Source: Prochilodus magdalenae (lineage: Eukaryota > Chordata > Actinopteri > Characiformes > Prochilodontidae). From it: 64,000 bases of DNA. The stretch lies in assembly GCA_024036415.1 (NCBI GenBank), contig JAMWET010006776.1:134501-198500 (forward strand). The letters run 5' to 3'. The position numbers and the translations under genes are program-made. The notes under the pieces are model-generated. The model was not told the origin of the DNA. It saw only the letters and a program-made list of their open reading frames with translations, and made no database searches. Shown here in pieces: positions 25,093-53,702 of this stretch; positions within the stretch are counted from its first letter, which is position 1; each line of letters starts with the position of its first letter.

Positions 25093-25863
25093 GTGCTGAG
25101 CTGTGATTGGCTGAGCTTGCCACCAGGGCCTTCCCAGATTGTGTCACAATGAGCCCGTGAATAGTTGTGAATGACGCTCATCCTCCTGAAGACCTACACG
25201 CACATACGTTACACCTCCAGGCCTTGGAGCTTAACAGGCTTTAGCTGCAGCTGTCGTCCTCCCGATGGACTGGAGAGGCTCTGTTGGACCGGCCTCCTGG
25301 CTTCGGGTCTCTTCTCATGACGTTTGCTGCTGCTGAACCTTTTGGGCAGAACTGGAAAGCACACTTCTGAGCACACAGAAGAAAGTCACATGAGCTGACG
25401 TGTGGAACTCTTGTGAATGTGTAAACCTGAAAAGTACAAAACTAGAAAATCGAGAAGACGAACGGAAACCACACCCTGCCCTCAAGACTTCCTGTCTGTT
25501 CTTAGCTGTTTTACAAGCTCAAAGCCATTTTAAGTGCCTTTCACCATTTCTCCTCCTCCTGTATACGTTCAGGATCCACGCTTGTTGCTCCTCCATCTAT
25601 GAGGGAGGTCTATTCTGGCTTAGCTGTCCTCCCACCTGAGTTTTAAGTCGGACCTCATCTGGAACCGCAGCATGTTCTAGAAACAGATTTTGTGCCCAAA
25701 CAAAAGACTTTTTTGCATGCCTTCATATGAGAGAAGCTCTTTGGCCTGCCATCACCATCAGGCATGAAACCTCCGTAGGCTAAAACCCTCAGCAAAACCG
25801 TTTGTTATTTTTTAAAATCGTTTTATTTTCTCCACCTCATTTTCCACTCCCCCTTCTCTCGCC
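25093..25863 (+). other. b4galt3: b4galt3 5' UTR in the first coding exon
   Basis: A pyrimidine-rich tract ending TTTGTCTTTCAG (AG at 25091-25092) gives a good acceptor. The stretch from 25093 to the start codon has no intron-like donor that would remove the initiator. It contains upstream ATGs with short open frames, which may reduce initiation at the main start. Confidence 0.6.
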
Positions 25864-39770
<13,907 letters not shown>

Positions 39771-42700
39771 CCCACAGCGCCTGCATCAACAACCTCGTCC
39801 CTCACCCGCACCCCCTACCACGCACACCCGCACCTATACGCCTTTACATACCCGGGTGCAAGGCTGGAGGGGGTTCAAGCCTTCACTGTCCTCCTCTTAG
39901 CCAGTTTTAATTACTGGTGCCATCTCTCTATCTCTCCCTCTCCCTCTCCCTCCTCCCAACACCTCTTACTCCTTTTGATTTTCATGGTCTTAATAGTTTC
40001 AAAATCGGCATTGATACAGAGACTGCCTCTCCGCTGAGCGCTGCTGGGTGCCAATGGACGCTCCGACACCCTGCGGACAGAGATAACGCCTGTCCCTCCC
40101 GCGCACTCCTCCCTCAGATTGACTCTCCTCAGAGCCAGACGTGCTCTGAGCAAACCGCCGTGGCCTTAGACTGAAGCTGCACTCCGTTTCTCCTGAGAGA
40201 CTCTGTTTGATTTAGTTTTGATACTGGTTAAAGGGACGCTCCAGCGTTTCAGCCCGATGTCTGCCTGCTGCGCCTGTTCCGTACTTGTGAATACCGCAGA
40301 CGATAACCGTGTCACCTTTTCCCGAAAACCCTCAGCAGGAACCTCACCGATGGGCAGCTGCCGAGTTCTTTGAATGAATGTTTAAGTAGGTGTGACTTTC
40401 CAGCACCAGATCTTCACTTTCACTACTGCCGGAGGGTTTTCTGAACCTCCCCCTGCACTGCTACGCTGTTCCAATTCGGGAGTTTCCTAGAGAAATCCAT
40501 ACAAGTACTGTTCACTGACGGAACTCGTGAACAGCTGCCCGTTCCTGAGTTCCTGAGGCGGTTTTCTGTTCTCCAGAGACACGTTATCGTCTGTGGTAAC
40601 ACTCCACACGTGCAGCAGACAGAGATTAAGCTGAGGACAGATGGGGAGTGTTCCATTAAAGATCAGGGTGGGGTTAGACAGAAGCTCCGAGTCACGCAGG
40701 CTCCGTTGGGATTGCATGACTCTGCGTTTTTTGGTCGACAGTGGACGGATCTGACTCCACCCAGCTTTTTACTACGTACTGTAATGAAAACATATTTTTA
40801 AAAACTCTTGTATGTAATTAACACAATCAGATCTGCGGTTCAGCATCTGTCCGTGACAGTAACCACTGCTGTACATATCGGTGAGCCCTCTTTCCGTTTT
40901 GCCATTATCGCCTTTGTGTGCTTCTCGGGTTTGCCTGCCTGTTCACAGCGGAGGTGTGATTTATCCGCGTGTGGTTTCTTTTTGCTGTGATTTGTTGGAT
41001 TACGTCAGGTAGATCGATCATGTCGATTGGCACATTTAGCCTGGGTGATTATTCAGTGTCCCTATGAGCCGTTTCCCCACAAACTTGCACCGCTGTGTCT
41101 CAGCTGTGGAGGTTATGTAGAGACATTTGACATCAGTTTAATTTAAAAGGACCCCACAGTGCCCACATCTCCAAACATCATGTGCTCTTCTGCATACTAA
41201 CGATCCCTTCCAGTTCCACTCCTGACCTCACTCCCTGAGACAGGCTGGATTAGTCTGTGAACTGATGTTGAGGCACTCCAAAATGACCAGCCTGATGATC
41301 TGCGAATCCCTGGCTGCCTCAAAGTAGACCAGTGGGCCTCAAACGGACATGTCCAGCACTAATAAGCTGGATAATCCAAAATAATTCATTTATCTTTTTA
41401 AAATAGACTGAAATAAGCATAAACAGTCTTCCTTCAGTTTCCACTAGAATGCAACAAAACAGCAGTTTCCCAAAAAACCTAAATCTGTAATATTCCCAGT
41501 TTTCCCCTGTAGTCTATTAGCCAGGATGTCCACGCTGGCTCAGAATGCTAGTGGACCAGCGGAACCATCAAACTCAAAAATTAAAACCTACCCTGTGCTG
41601 AATATCAAATACCAGTTTGGACCAATATAAGAAAAGGCTGGTCCCAGTGGGATAGGCTTGGATTCAAGATTTAGCTTACGTGGCTAACGCTGCTAACAAG
41701 TAATGGAAGCTTAGGAGCCGCCACTTAGCATCTGCAGCCTGAATCACCACACGCACTAATCCTAACCGTCACGCCGTACCTCCGATTTGGTAGCCATTCT
41801 GAAACCTGAGTCCCGTCCATACTTTTAAACTAGAATGCTTTCTGGGTTTCTGGAATGATGAAGTATGGACGGAGCAGGATTCCCACTTTAGTGTGTGCTG
41901 GGACCATTTGGACTGTAGAAGTACGGCTGAACCGTTCGGGTAAAATATCGAATTCTGAATTTTCAGTCATTTTAAGTCTGATATTAAACTACCATTATTT
42001 TCTCTGAATTCAGGTTCAGGCCTTTCCCCAGGAAATCGGACTAACCTTGTTTCCTGGCTTGAAGCTTGAACCGTGAGTGTAATGTACCGGACTGACTGTA
42101 AGCTGTGGTTGTGAGGTCACAACACCTGGGTGTGTGGTGGCCTGTGAGTGGTCTAGCTCTGCTACAGGCAGGTGTTTCACAATTCTGATATTAAGACGAT
42201 GAACATTTCAGCCCCGTGTAGCAGCGTACCTCGTTCCTACATAAAGGTCCCAGATTAGTTTTTCTCAAACTGCTGCGGAGTGGGAGCAGAACCAGACGTT
42301 CTGCATTCATGGGGTAAAAGGATAGCAGCGTTAGCAATGTTAGCAGCATTAGCATCGGTACTGCACAGAGCTAAAACCAGTAGCATCCACTCTTCAAACC
42401 TCATTTCTGTCGGTACGTTAGTCCATATTTTCAGTGAACAGTGTGAGGAACCACACTAGAGATCATTTAGCAGTTCAAGTGAGTGATGATTTAGGCATGC
42501 AGTTAGCGCCATGCTAACCATTCCTCCACATGGAAGGCCTCATTAGGCAGCAGTTAGCATTGATACAGGTTTAAGACTAGATGTTATCAGAGAGCCTGTT
42601 TAACTCCTCATGATCTCCTAGGGTGGATTATAACGGCACGCTGCTGTTCAGGCACAAACCAAAGAGGACAGCAGCCGTTATACGTCTGAGGACACCAGTG

Positions 42701-42980
42701 AGACTGCAGAAGCCTTGAGTGTGTGTGTGTGTGTGAGTGTGTTGATAGTGGTGCTGCGTGTGCACGTCTAGCTATACCTATGAGGACTGTATGTCCTCAG
42801 TGATGGGACTGCATGCCATTTTTGCCGGTGTCGTTTTCTCCACAGATCACTCTCTTCTTGTTGGGAAACACTAAAAGAGCAGAATGACTTGGATACTGAG
42901 ATCAGGGATAGGGTTGGGATTAGCTGTAGATGGTAGTATCACTTGGCTTCAGCAATAAATCGATAGAAGTTCTATAAACG
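39771..42980 (+). other. b4galt3: b4galt3 3' UTR and downstream sequence
   Basis: No further coding potential follows the stop. The UTR end is uncertain: an ATTAAA is at 40655-40660 and the first clear AATAAA I find is at 42954-42959. The stretch 41000-42700 is unremarkable single-copy-looking sequence without identifiable elements. Confidence 0.4.
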
Positions 42981-45900
42981 TCCTCACAGGGAGCGCAAGA
43001 CTGTGCGTGTCCCCGAGAGACACCTTCACCCTTATTTACTGTTTAGGGCTGCATTCATGACAACCTGTATTCCAACTGGGAATCTCCTACTTCCTCACAG
43101 GCGCTAGGCGCTAACCGTGGACACCATTTGCAGCAAATTAGCAGCTGCTGGGCTGCGGCCTGCATACACAAAGCTCTTAAAGAGCCTCTGTTATTTTAAA
43201 CATATGGATGCCCTGGCAACCTGCTGTTGTTATAGGAACTTAAATTACATGATGGCGGACCAGAAGTTGACAGCCTGTGGAAACGTTCTTCTCCAAGTAT
43301 TTAGAGAAATCCTTCAGCGCCAGCGCAGACACAAGCCAACAGTCTGCTTCCGGATGCTTGAAACGTGCTATTCCTTGTTCTTTGGTTGCCTCCATTTTGG
43401 AATAAGAGTGGGAATTGTGCGTTTCCCTCCCTAGCGCCACCTGGAAGTCGGAAAAGTCCCAGATTCGATGTGGTTATGAATGCAGCATTAGTTGCTGCTG
43501 CTGGCTCAGAGGCTTATGAGTAATGTAGGCTTTTGGAACACTTCCTGTTTATGCTGTGATTGCGTGCGCGTGTTGGAGGTTTATTTTTGTAGACGTGTTT
43601 CAGTATCGGACGAGCAAATGTACCAAAATCATCAATTTTTTTTCTTCCTCTTTTAGCCTTTTAACTACTAGGCACAGGCACAACCCAAGATAAGTTGTTT
43701 GGCCAAGACTCAGATGCACACACCTTCGTCCCCTCCAGTCAGCCAGCGGAGACGTGTGGAACTGAAGGTGCAAGGCTAAGGTCGCTAAACAGTAATGGAA
43801 AGCTATTAGCACCATGCTAGTTGGTGGAACCGCATTACTGGCTAGCTGCGTTAGCCACTAGCTCTGGCGCTAACCTGAAGAAGCCAGCTTCAGAGACCAA
43901 ACACGCCTCAGCTGATTGAGCACACGGAGAGGGAAGCTAGGCAGATTTGCTATTTGGCTAGCGCTAGAAGCCAGATGTAAGTGTTATGAGATGCTGCTGT
44001 AGGATTAGCCAGCTGACTCAGCAAAGCCTCTGCACGAGCAGTTTACAGTGAACTCCATAAACCCGGTCACATCTTTACCCTGCAAGCCCAACAGGGGGTC
44101 GAGCTACGGTACAGTAGCAGTGACGGCTATGGTGGCTGCAGGCCGAGTTCAGTTTAGTGTTAGTCAGCAGGCTGGTATGAACAAATGATCTTAATTTACT
44201 CTGAACTAAAATGTAGAAATCTCATCGAATGGGTTATTTTTAAGGCTAGAAGGACCGACTTATCAACGCGTGTCAATGTTGGACGTGAGCAGTGATGTGG
44301 TCGGTAAGCTGCACCGGGGTCGGAGCTGGAGATTCTTTTCTATGTGCCTTGTGAGGCACCGAGCTCTGCTGGACTGATCAGAGGAGAATTTTTTTTTTTT
44401 TTTTTTTTGGTCTTTATTTCTTGAATGAATGAACGAATGAATTCTGCACAGTACATAGTGGCCTTATAATGATTAATAAAATAAACATGTTCATGATCTG
44501 TTCCCTCTCTCTCTCTTCTCTCTCCTAGAGCGAAATCGCACCCATAGAAAAAACAGTGAGGTGAGATCTGTATCTGATGGAGGTTCTAAGCTTCTAACAG
44601 GTAACCTGTTAAACGAGAAGGGGCTACAGGAGAACCTCAGAACTGATAAAGATGAATGCGGTGTTGGCTCACGTCCCATCATACTGTGCAGGTTTATGTT
44701 GTTACTGTACACTGTTTATGGGCTCGCCATAAAAGCCAGATGGTGTTGGGCGGAGGTTAGAGAGTGTTCAGGATGGCACTTAACGTTTATTCATTATTAT
44801 GCTGAAATAAGGCCGTTAAGCGTCATGTGACTCAGCCTTAGATAAACCAAGCAATGCTAACAGCACTAGCCCCAACTTTTATAGCTTCCAGCTAGAGTAC
44901 CATACGCCATAAAGCTCAGAGCCAAGTGTTCAAAAGGATCATGTCGAATATATAAAAATAAAATTGTATATATACATTATATTAAACGGCTTATAATTGA
45001 TCATAATTGATTAAAATGACTTATAAAAAAATGTAACTTATTGAAAAAAAATTTATATTATATTATAGAACTTTTTCTTAGATTATTTTAGGGGGCATTT
45101 TTTGTGAGTTGAAAACTTTTAAATTCACCTCATTATGTTTTCAAATATAAAATTTAATGCAAAACTTCAATGTTTTTACAATTATTATGCCCTTTCTTAT
45201 ATTACTAATTCAGCGTTGGCCTATATGGCTGGGTGGTTGCAATACCTGACCATATTTCGGAGGAAAAAACAAATTCTATATAGTATATAATAAACCGGGT
45301 CCTCATTAGTGTATTATTACCTGTAGCTACATATTGTTATGTTAGAATGAGCTTCATATCTACATAGGAGCCGCTCGTCTTCCATCAGACACTACCACCG
45401 CCATGTTTCTACAGCAGCCCAGAATACACACCACACACCGGCTGTAGGGAGACACCCTAACACTGTTACACTGAAGCAGCAGCTTAAACGTGGTGGTGCT
45501 AATGTGTGGAAGGCATAGAAAGAAGGAGAACCCTTGTTGGAATGTTCTACTGTAGCGGATATTTATCAGTAGCTCCGCCCATAAAACTCCAGGTAGGATT
45601 ATGACTGCCAGCATTAACACTGAGGCTGAAGCTCAGCTCTTATTTATTAGCTTCCTGTTCTAATTGTCCCGTTCCACCTTAAACGGTGCAGCAATTATTG
45701 TTATAACACCTCAGGCGACATTAAAGGTGGAACTTAAAGGTTCTTTAGTTAGTTTAGTTCCATGCAGAACCATGAACTACAATGGTTCTTCGAATACACT
45801 GAGAATGTGTTCTACGTAGCTCCAAAACGGGTTCTACTGGTGTTAGAAGGTTGACATTGCAATGATGACACATCCTCCATCAACCTGAAGAACCTTTTCA

Positions 45901-47410
45901 TTGTCATCCAGAGAACCATTCAAGCATGCACACTAGTATTAGACTGTGTTTTTTTATATACTGAAGAACCCTCGAAGAACCGTCTTTTAGGAGCCTAGTT
46001 TTCTGTGTAATCCAGCTGCTGGGATATAGCCTGAGCTTAAAGTCTGACTGACACATATTCCCAACTCCACACATATTCCCAACCTCAGGAAACAGGCACA
46101 TGTACGGAAACCATCTTTGTAAAGCGACTTTAATGAGACATGACTGATATAACCCACAAAGAGAGAGATGCATGCACCGGGCAGATGTTTCCAGCTGTCG
46201 CGTCGCACACGCGAGGATTAAGGCATCCAAGACTGTTCCTGTTGGGTTTTCAGCAACGTCAGGTTTTTCCCACAAGCATCCGGCTTACAACACCATGATT
46301 TCAAGGGATACGTCACTCGAACGAACAGTGTTCTGCTTTACCTCCGCTCCAGCGCGCTAAAGGAACGCTCTGACGTTCCGTCAACCTCAGTACCGCACAC
46401 TCAGGCCCAGTTTCGACATGTTCTCCTGAACTGAGAAATCCCATTACCTTAACACGCAGCTCACCAGACAAAAACCGAGTCCCCTGTGACTGAACCATAC
46501 CTAGTACCGTGCAACTCCACCAGCACCTGTAACAGCGGGGACTAGATTGGGCATGTACCGGATGAGGTTCTGGATGTAGCCACATCAGTGTTCAGACACT
46601 CTTACATCAAAGAATTGGTCAGATGGTCCAGATTTGGTGGATGCCTTCCCCGGCACAGTTCCGAGGCCATCTGCAGGAGCCTGAAGGTACTACCACACAC
46701 ACAGGGGGACTCGTGGTTTTTTGTCTGTTGAGCTTCGAAGTCGGTGGCCAGATGATGTCCGTGTGCTCCGGAAGCCGGAGTGGTCGATTAACCGGCGGGG
46801 GTTTATTTTAGTTCATGTTATTTAGCGTCTGCAGCTCCTGAGCTGTGTAGCCATCAACACTGACCGATCTGTGAATGAATATTAACCACTCACGTATTAA
46901 AAAGCAAATAACGTCACATGCAAAAATCTGAAATTACAAACTACATGTCTTACAGGGGAAAAAAGAAAACAGTACACGGGAAATGAACATCTATTTTATA
47001 AAACGCCTAATTTTAATTCCCACATATGGCTTACGTTTTTGTTCATGTTGTTCTCTGAATAAAGGTGGTTCGAGCCGCTGCGCTCGCGCCGGTTCGATTT
47101 CGACACTACAGAATTTTCCTTTTCCAGTTCGATTACTGCTCACAAACCTGTCACTGTAAACCCTGTGGAGATATAAATGAACAGATAGAACCGAAGGAGA
47201 AACGGGGTTAAAATAAAGAGGACCTTTTAAGCTTCCACTCTGATATGTTAGGATGGTGCGTCGTCCGAACGCACCCGGTCACTTTCGGACCCTAATCAAT
47301 ACCGACGGCGGCTGAGAACGTAGACTAAAACCACAGCCAGTCAATAAATCTGAAATTCCCTACGACCAGACAGTTTGCATATCAGCGTTCTCCTCCTCCA
47401 GGACACGCGC
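42981..47410. other. Intergenic region and mtdh 3' UTR
   Basis: Nothing codes here. It holds a poly(T) run of about 18-20 at 44389-44408, an AT-rich stretch at 44940-45330, a GGTTCT/AGAACC-rich decayed repeat at about 45735-45990, and a family A fragment at 46440-46690. For mtdh (minus strand), TTTATT at 46802-46807 (AATAAA in sense) is a possible poly(A) signal, implying a roughly 600-nt 3' UTR; other signals further left are possible. Confidence 0.4.
46440..46690 (-). repeat. Dispersed family A, copy 3
   Basis: The reverse complement shares the GGTTCTGGATGTAGCCACAT-type phrase, the GTTCAGACACT word and the GGTGGATGCCTTCC phrase with the other family A copies. More diverged than copies 1 and 4. 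Confidence 0.5.
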
Positions 47411-50400
47411 TCATGTCTCTCTTCGAGCCTTCTTCTTCTTCACCTGTTTCGGAGACTCCCAGCTGTCCTCTGGCTTCTCTGTGGAGAGAAAGTCAAAACC
47501 ACCACCATCACTACAGCAGTATTCCCATCCTCAGTGACCGCCAATCAGCTCCACTGACCGTACAGGACACTCTGTAGGTGTACAGGTCCAGACTGTAGTC
47601 CATCTGTTTCTCTGTGTACTGTATTACCCTGTTCTTCAATGGTCAGGACCCCCACAGGACCCCCACAGAGCAGGTAGTATGTGGGTGGTGGATCATTCTC
47701 AGCACTGCAGTGACACTGACGTGGTGGTGGTGTGTTAGTGTGTGTGGTGCTGGTGTGAGTGGATCAGACACAGCAGTGCTGCTGGAGTGTTGAGACACTG
47801 TGTCCACTCACTGTCCACTCTATTAGACACTCCTACCTTGCTGCTCCACCTTGTAGATGGACAGTCAGAGATGATAGCTCACCTGCTGCTGCACAGTCGT
47901 TCACTCTGGGTTCGGTGTAAGCGCTCGGTTCTAGATAAAGTCAGATCTGTACACAGTGATGGTGAAGGTAACCAGACGTCCCCCTCTAAAAGCTCCCTCA
48001 CAGGAAGTTCCTACATGAGGTGGTTCTGAATACGCTGCCTGATGTCTGAGACGCTGTTTATGATAGTGTGGAGAAGATCTCAGCCTTAAACTCCATTCAT
48101 GGTGGAGGGATACATGCTGCAGGGCGCTGTGAGGTCAAATAGTCCTCGACATGGAGAACCCTGGTTCCCATCACCACCACTACAGAACACCTGATCCCTA
48201 ATTTATTTATTAATTGAAGTCTCAGGTTTCAGGTATCGAGTTCATCCCTGGTTATAATTTGAACCAAATGTGGAATCCTGATCTGTGCAGGCCGTGTGCG
48301 GTATGTACAGCATGAGTGAGAGGTGTTGCTGATTACGTACTCTGTGTGGGTGTGCCCGAGCTCCTGGCCGTCACTTCAACTTCAGTGGGCTTCAGAGGGG
48401 CTCTCAGGTGCGCCGAGGGGGCCACACTTTCCTGCTCCTACACAAACACAAGCAGAGACGCTATAGAGTCCACGGTGCGGGTGCTTTAGTCATCATTAGC
48501 CACCATCCCAACATGGAGCGACCCAAATAACGAAGGTTAGAGGGGGACGTACTTTTACTGATTTAGGCAAAATGTTCCCTGCAGTGTTCTGGTCTTTAGC
48601 CACGCCCACGTCGCCTTCCACCTACCAATCAGAGGAAAGCTGGTTTGGAGTTCTGTCACTGCAGGAACAGAGCAGTTCTTAGAAGGTCTGTTTTTACCTG
48701 GAGGGGGCGGGGCTTACCTGTGCAGCATTCCCTCCCTCCTCCAGTTTCTTCTTCTTCTTTTTCTTCTTCTTGGCTTTGCTGCTTCCGGGAGCAGCTGGTT
48801 CCTCCTTGTCCCTCTCTGTATCGGAGTCCTACAGGGACAGAAGAAGGGTCTAGTGTTAATGTAGGCCTTAGGGGTCTAGTGTTAATGTTGGGCTTAGGGG
48901 TCTAGTGTAAATGTAGGGGTTAGGGGTCTAGTGTTAATGTAGGGGTTAGGGGTCTAGTGTTAATGTAGGGGTTAGGGGTCTAGTGTTAATGTAGGCCTTA
49001 GGGGTCTAGTGTAAATGTAGGGGTTAGGGGTCTAGTGTTAATGTAGGGGTTAGGGGTCTAGTGTTAATGTAGGGGTTAGGGGTCTAGTGTTAATGTAGGC
49101 CTTAGGGGTCTAGTGTTAATGTAGGCCTTAGGATTCTAGTGTTAATGTAGGCCTTAGGGGTCTAGTGTTAATGTAGGGCTTAGTGGTCTAGTGTTAATGT
49201 AGGGGTTAGGGGTCTAGTGTTAATGTAGGCCTTAGGGGTCTAGTGTTAATGTAGGCCTTAGGGGTCTAGTGTTAATGTAGGCCTTAGGATTCTAGTGTTA
49301 ATGTAGGGCTTAGGGGTCTAGTGTTAATGTAGGGCTTAGGGGTCTAGTGTTAATGTAGGGCTTAGGGGTCTAGTGTTAATGTAGGGCTTAGGGGTCTAGT
49401 ATTAATGTAGGCGTTAGGGGTCTAGTGTTAATGTAGGGCTTTGGGGTCTAGTGTTAATGTAGGGGTTAGGGGTCTAGTGTTAATGTAGGGCTCAGGGGTC
49501 TAGTGTTAATGTAGGGCTTAGGGGTCTAGTGTTAATGTAGGGGTTAGGGGTCTAGTGTTAATGTAGGGGTTAGGGGTCTAGTGTTAATGTAGGGGTTAGG
49601 GGTCTAGTGTTAATGTAGGCGTTAGGGGTCTAGTGTAAAAAGAACCTCAGGGAACCTGACCCCCCCAGAGTGTCTGACTGACCTGCAGCTCTGCTATAAG
49701 CGGCTGTGTGCTCACAGCGCCCTCTGCTGGCCGGTCCTCGTAATTACCCCACTCCTCAGACGGCGCGCTCCAGTCGGACGAGGGGTCCACACACCCGCTG
49801 TCTGCAACAGGAGTATTCCACAATAACTACAAGGGAACCTTGCGGGTTATTGTCATGTTCTAGAAGGGAGGAAGTGAGGATCTCTTCGTGGCACCAGAAG
49901 AAAAGAGAGAGACTCACTCTGTGCAGACCACTCATCGTCCACTTGGGGCAGGCAGCCACAGGAAAGGTCAGGAGGAGGCTGGGATTCCCCTGCTGCTGGG
50001 AGGGGGGTAAGAACTGGTCACTGTGTTCTGGAGTACTCATCGTTTAGTGAAGTCTGAATGAGTGAATGTGTAATGACAGACGAGCTATAAAAGAACATGC
50101 CTCAGTTTCTCGTACCTGCAGATAGTCCAGCAAAGGAGCCGTCCACTAAAGTCCAGGAGCCTAATGGAACAAACAGACGCCTTTAGCCCCTCCTACTATG
50201 AATTATTCACCAACCACAGTTATTCAAGATCTACCGAGGTTCACCAATTACTATCAATTATTTTATATCTACCATAAATCATTCAGTATTCAGCTGGAGC
50301 AGTTAGATCACTGTTTCAAAGGCCGTGTCTGAAATCAGTTCAGTAACGTGCAGTTCAGTAAACATGACATCATAAAAATATGACGACAGTGTGTACAGCT

Positions 50401-53400
50401 GTTCAAATCTGCTTCATGTACTAGCTAGCTGTTTTAAATCCTGCTCAAAATGAGCTGAAACCATCACTACCGAAACGGTCACTACCGTAAGAGACACATC
50501 TGAAACAGTCACTACCGAAACAGTCAATACCGAAACGGTCACTACTGAAACAGTCACAACCAAAACAGTCACTACCGAAAGTTAACTACCCACACCATCA
50601 CTACCGAAACACTTACTACCGTAACAGTCACAACCGAAACAGTCACTACTGACAGTTAACTACCCAACCCATCACTACCGAAACACTCACTACCGTAACA
50701 GTCACATCCGAAACGGTCACTACCGAAACACTCACTACCGTAACAGTCACAACCAAAACAGTCACTACCGTAACAGTCACATCCGAAACACTCACTACCG
50801 TAACAGTCACATCCGAAACGGTCACTACCGAAACACTCACTACCGTAACAGTCACATCCGAAACAGTCACTACTGACACAGTACCCAACCCATCATACCC
50901 GAAACGGTCACTACCGAAAACACTCTACCGTAACAGTACCGTAACAGTCACATACCGAAACGGTCCACTACCGAAAACAGTCACAGTCACGCAACCGAAC
51001 AACAGTCACTACTGACAGTTAACTACCCACTACACTACCGTAACAGTCACATCCGAAACGGTCACTACCGAATGTTAATTACCCAACCCATCACTACAGA
51101 AACACTTTCTACTGTAACGATCACTACCAAAACACTCACCACCGAAACACTCAATACCGTAACAGTCACATCCGAAACGGTCACTACCAAAAGTTAACTA
51201 CCCACACCATCACTATCGAAACACTCACTACCGTAACAGTCACAACCGATCAATACCGAAACACGAACCGTAAAGTCCTACATCCTAAAACGGTTCCTGA
51301 CAGTCCACTAACTCACTACCACACCACCCCTACCACAGTCACATCCGAAACACTCACTACCGTAACACCGAAACACTACCACCATTACTACGAAACACAC
51401 TACCGAAAGTTAGCTACCCAACCCATCACTACTAAAACAGTAACTTCGCTACTGAAACAGTCACTATCGACACCCCTCCACATCCACCACCACACCAGCT
51501 TGTTACCTTCCATGTCGTGCGGCCAGGCAGCGTGTAGGTCCTGCCGTTCGGCACTCAGGCTGTTCCAGCTCTCCGGATGAACCGTGCCGGAAACGGCTAA
51601 CTCTGCCCAGCCGGATCCGTTCATGCTCAGAACATCCTCCCAGCCCGGAGACACTGCGGGACACAAACAGCACTCATCAGCTCGTTCCTCCGCAAGGTGG
51701 AATTCCACACCTGCACCTCTATTCCCTCTGAGGCTTCTCCAGCGGGGACTGTCCTTCCCTCATCCCCCCATATTTATACATGTACCTTTTCATCTACAGG
51801 CATCTCCACCCTCCAAAATCCCACCATCTCCTTTACCTGGCCACTGATCTCGTTAAGCAGTACTAAAGCACATGACTACATGCTGCGTTTTGATTGGCTG
51901 CTTCAGGAAACATGTTCCACGAAGTTCAGATGCCTGCACGGGTTGCAGCCGAGCCGTTCGAGCGAGTAGAGTATGTGACGTGAGCAATTTAGGGTCATGC
52001 GGGTTTCACAGAGCACAGCCAGCCAAACACCTACCCTGTGGAGCGACCGCTTGGACTTCAGCCGCAGGAGGTTCTTCTGTGGAGAAACGAGAAATCAGAA
52101 CTCCTGGTACCGACACCACATCACATGCATCACACTTGGGTCCACCACAGTGTATCTACACTCAGCGTCCTCCCTATCAGCTCCCCTGACCGTACAGGAC
52201 ACTCTGTAGGTGTACAGGTCCAGACTGTAGTCCATCTGTTTCTCTGTGTACTGTATTACCCTGTTCTTCAATGGTCAGGACCCCCACAGGACCCCCACAG
52301 AGCAGGTACGATGTGGGTGGTGGATCATTCTCAGCACTGCAGTGACACTAACGTGGTGCTGGTGTGAGTGGATCAGACACAGCAGTGCTTGTAATGTGAA
52401 TCAAAGTGAATCAGATCTACTCATCAGATCTGTTCAAACAAACTGATCAGTGTTCTGAGCACAGGCCTGCAATGTGAACACAGCCAAAGTGGATCTGTTT
52501 TGATCTAAATGCTCTAAAGACGTCAGATTTTTTCACTTTAGGACAAAAAAGTCTGATTTGTGTCACCTCCTCTGTGAACCATCATGTTAGAAAGACCAGA
52601 TCTGAGCAATGAGGCTAGTAATGTGATCACAGTCAAAGTGAATCCGGTCTAATCTGATTGGAAGAGCTCCAGTGTGTCCACACTGCTCCTACATCAGTTC
52701 ACATCAGGTTCAAAGAATCAGATGTGTGCCACTTTAGCCTGGTAACATGAACACAGCCAAAGTTGATTGAATCAGATCAGATCAGATCAGATGTGTGTGC
52801 AGGCTGTTCTGAAAACATCGGTTTACATTGGGGCGCAGGAATCAGACGTGTGTCACTTCAGCCTGGTAATGTGAATGTAGCCTGGACTAGATCTGAGTCA
52901 GTGCTGCAGCAGACCCCACCTTTTCTCTGGGCCGTGGAGGCAGCAGTGCTGTTGCCGGATGCTCTGGTGGTGTCTTTAGGGGTGGAGGCTGGTCTGGTGG
53001 TGTCTTTAGGGGTGGAGGCTGGTCTGGTGGTGTCTTTAGGGGTGGAGGCTGGTCTGGTGGTGTCTTTAGGGGTGGAGGCTGGTCTGGTGGTGTCTTTAGG
53101 GGTGGAGGCTGGTCTGGTGGTGTCTTTAGGGGTGGAGGCTGGTCTGGTGGTGTCTTTAGGGGTGGAGGCTGGTCTGGTGGTGGGGGTGGTGGAGGTGTTT
53201 TTGATTTTGGGGGATGATGGGATGGAGATTTTGGGTTCCTCTGGAGTTGCGATGGGCTGATCAGGGGTGGAGGGCGCCACTCCTCCGGGACTGCCCGATT
53301 CATCCCCCGCTCCTTTATCCTTCCTCCGCTGCTGGCGCTTCTCACGGTTACTCACTTTGGTCTCCCAGGTACCAGCTGAGAGGGGAAACATTAGTGCGGG

Positions 53401-53665
53401 GTATTCATCAAGAACTTCAGGATGTAAGCCAGACAGTAAACGAGTCCCTCGTGACATTACTAGCATACCTCCACCTGCACCAATCACAGCGGAGACTGGG
53501 TTTGTGGATCTATGACAGTCATATGGATCATTCAACTGATTGACAGCTCAATAAGCTTCAGGTTTTACAAAGGATCACATGACCCACCGTTATAGCCGTA
53601 ACATTGTCATATGTGTCAACTAACAGAATCTCATATCAGGAAAACAAAACGGCTCATAAAGAGAT

Positions 53666-53702
<37 letters not shown>

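Noticed and set aside
43117..43434. 105-codon open frame between b4galt3 and mtdh
   Set aside because: It has no recognisable family, no splice context and no codon pattern that stands out; such lengths are expected by chance.
48842..49637. TTAGGG-containing array considered as an interstitial telomere
   Set aside because: TTAGGG occurs once per 26-bp unit rather than as head-to-tail hexamers; it is an ordinary minisatellite.
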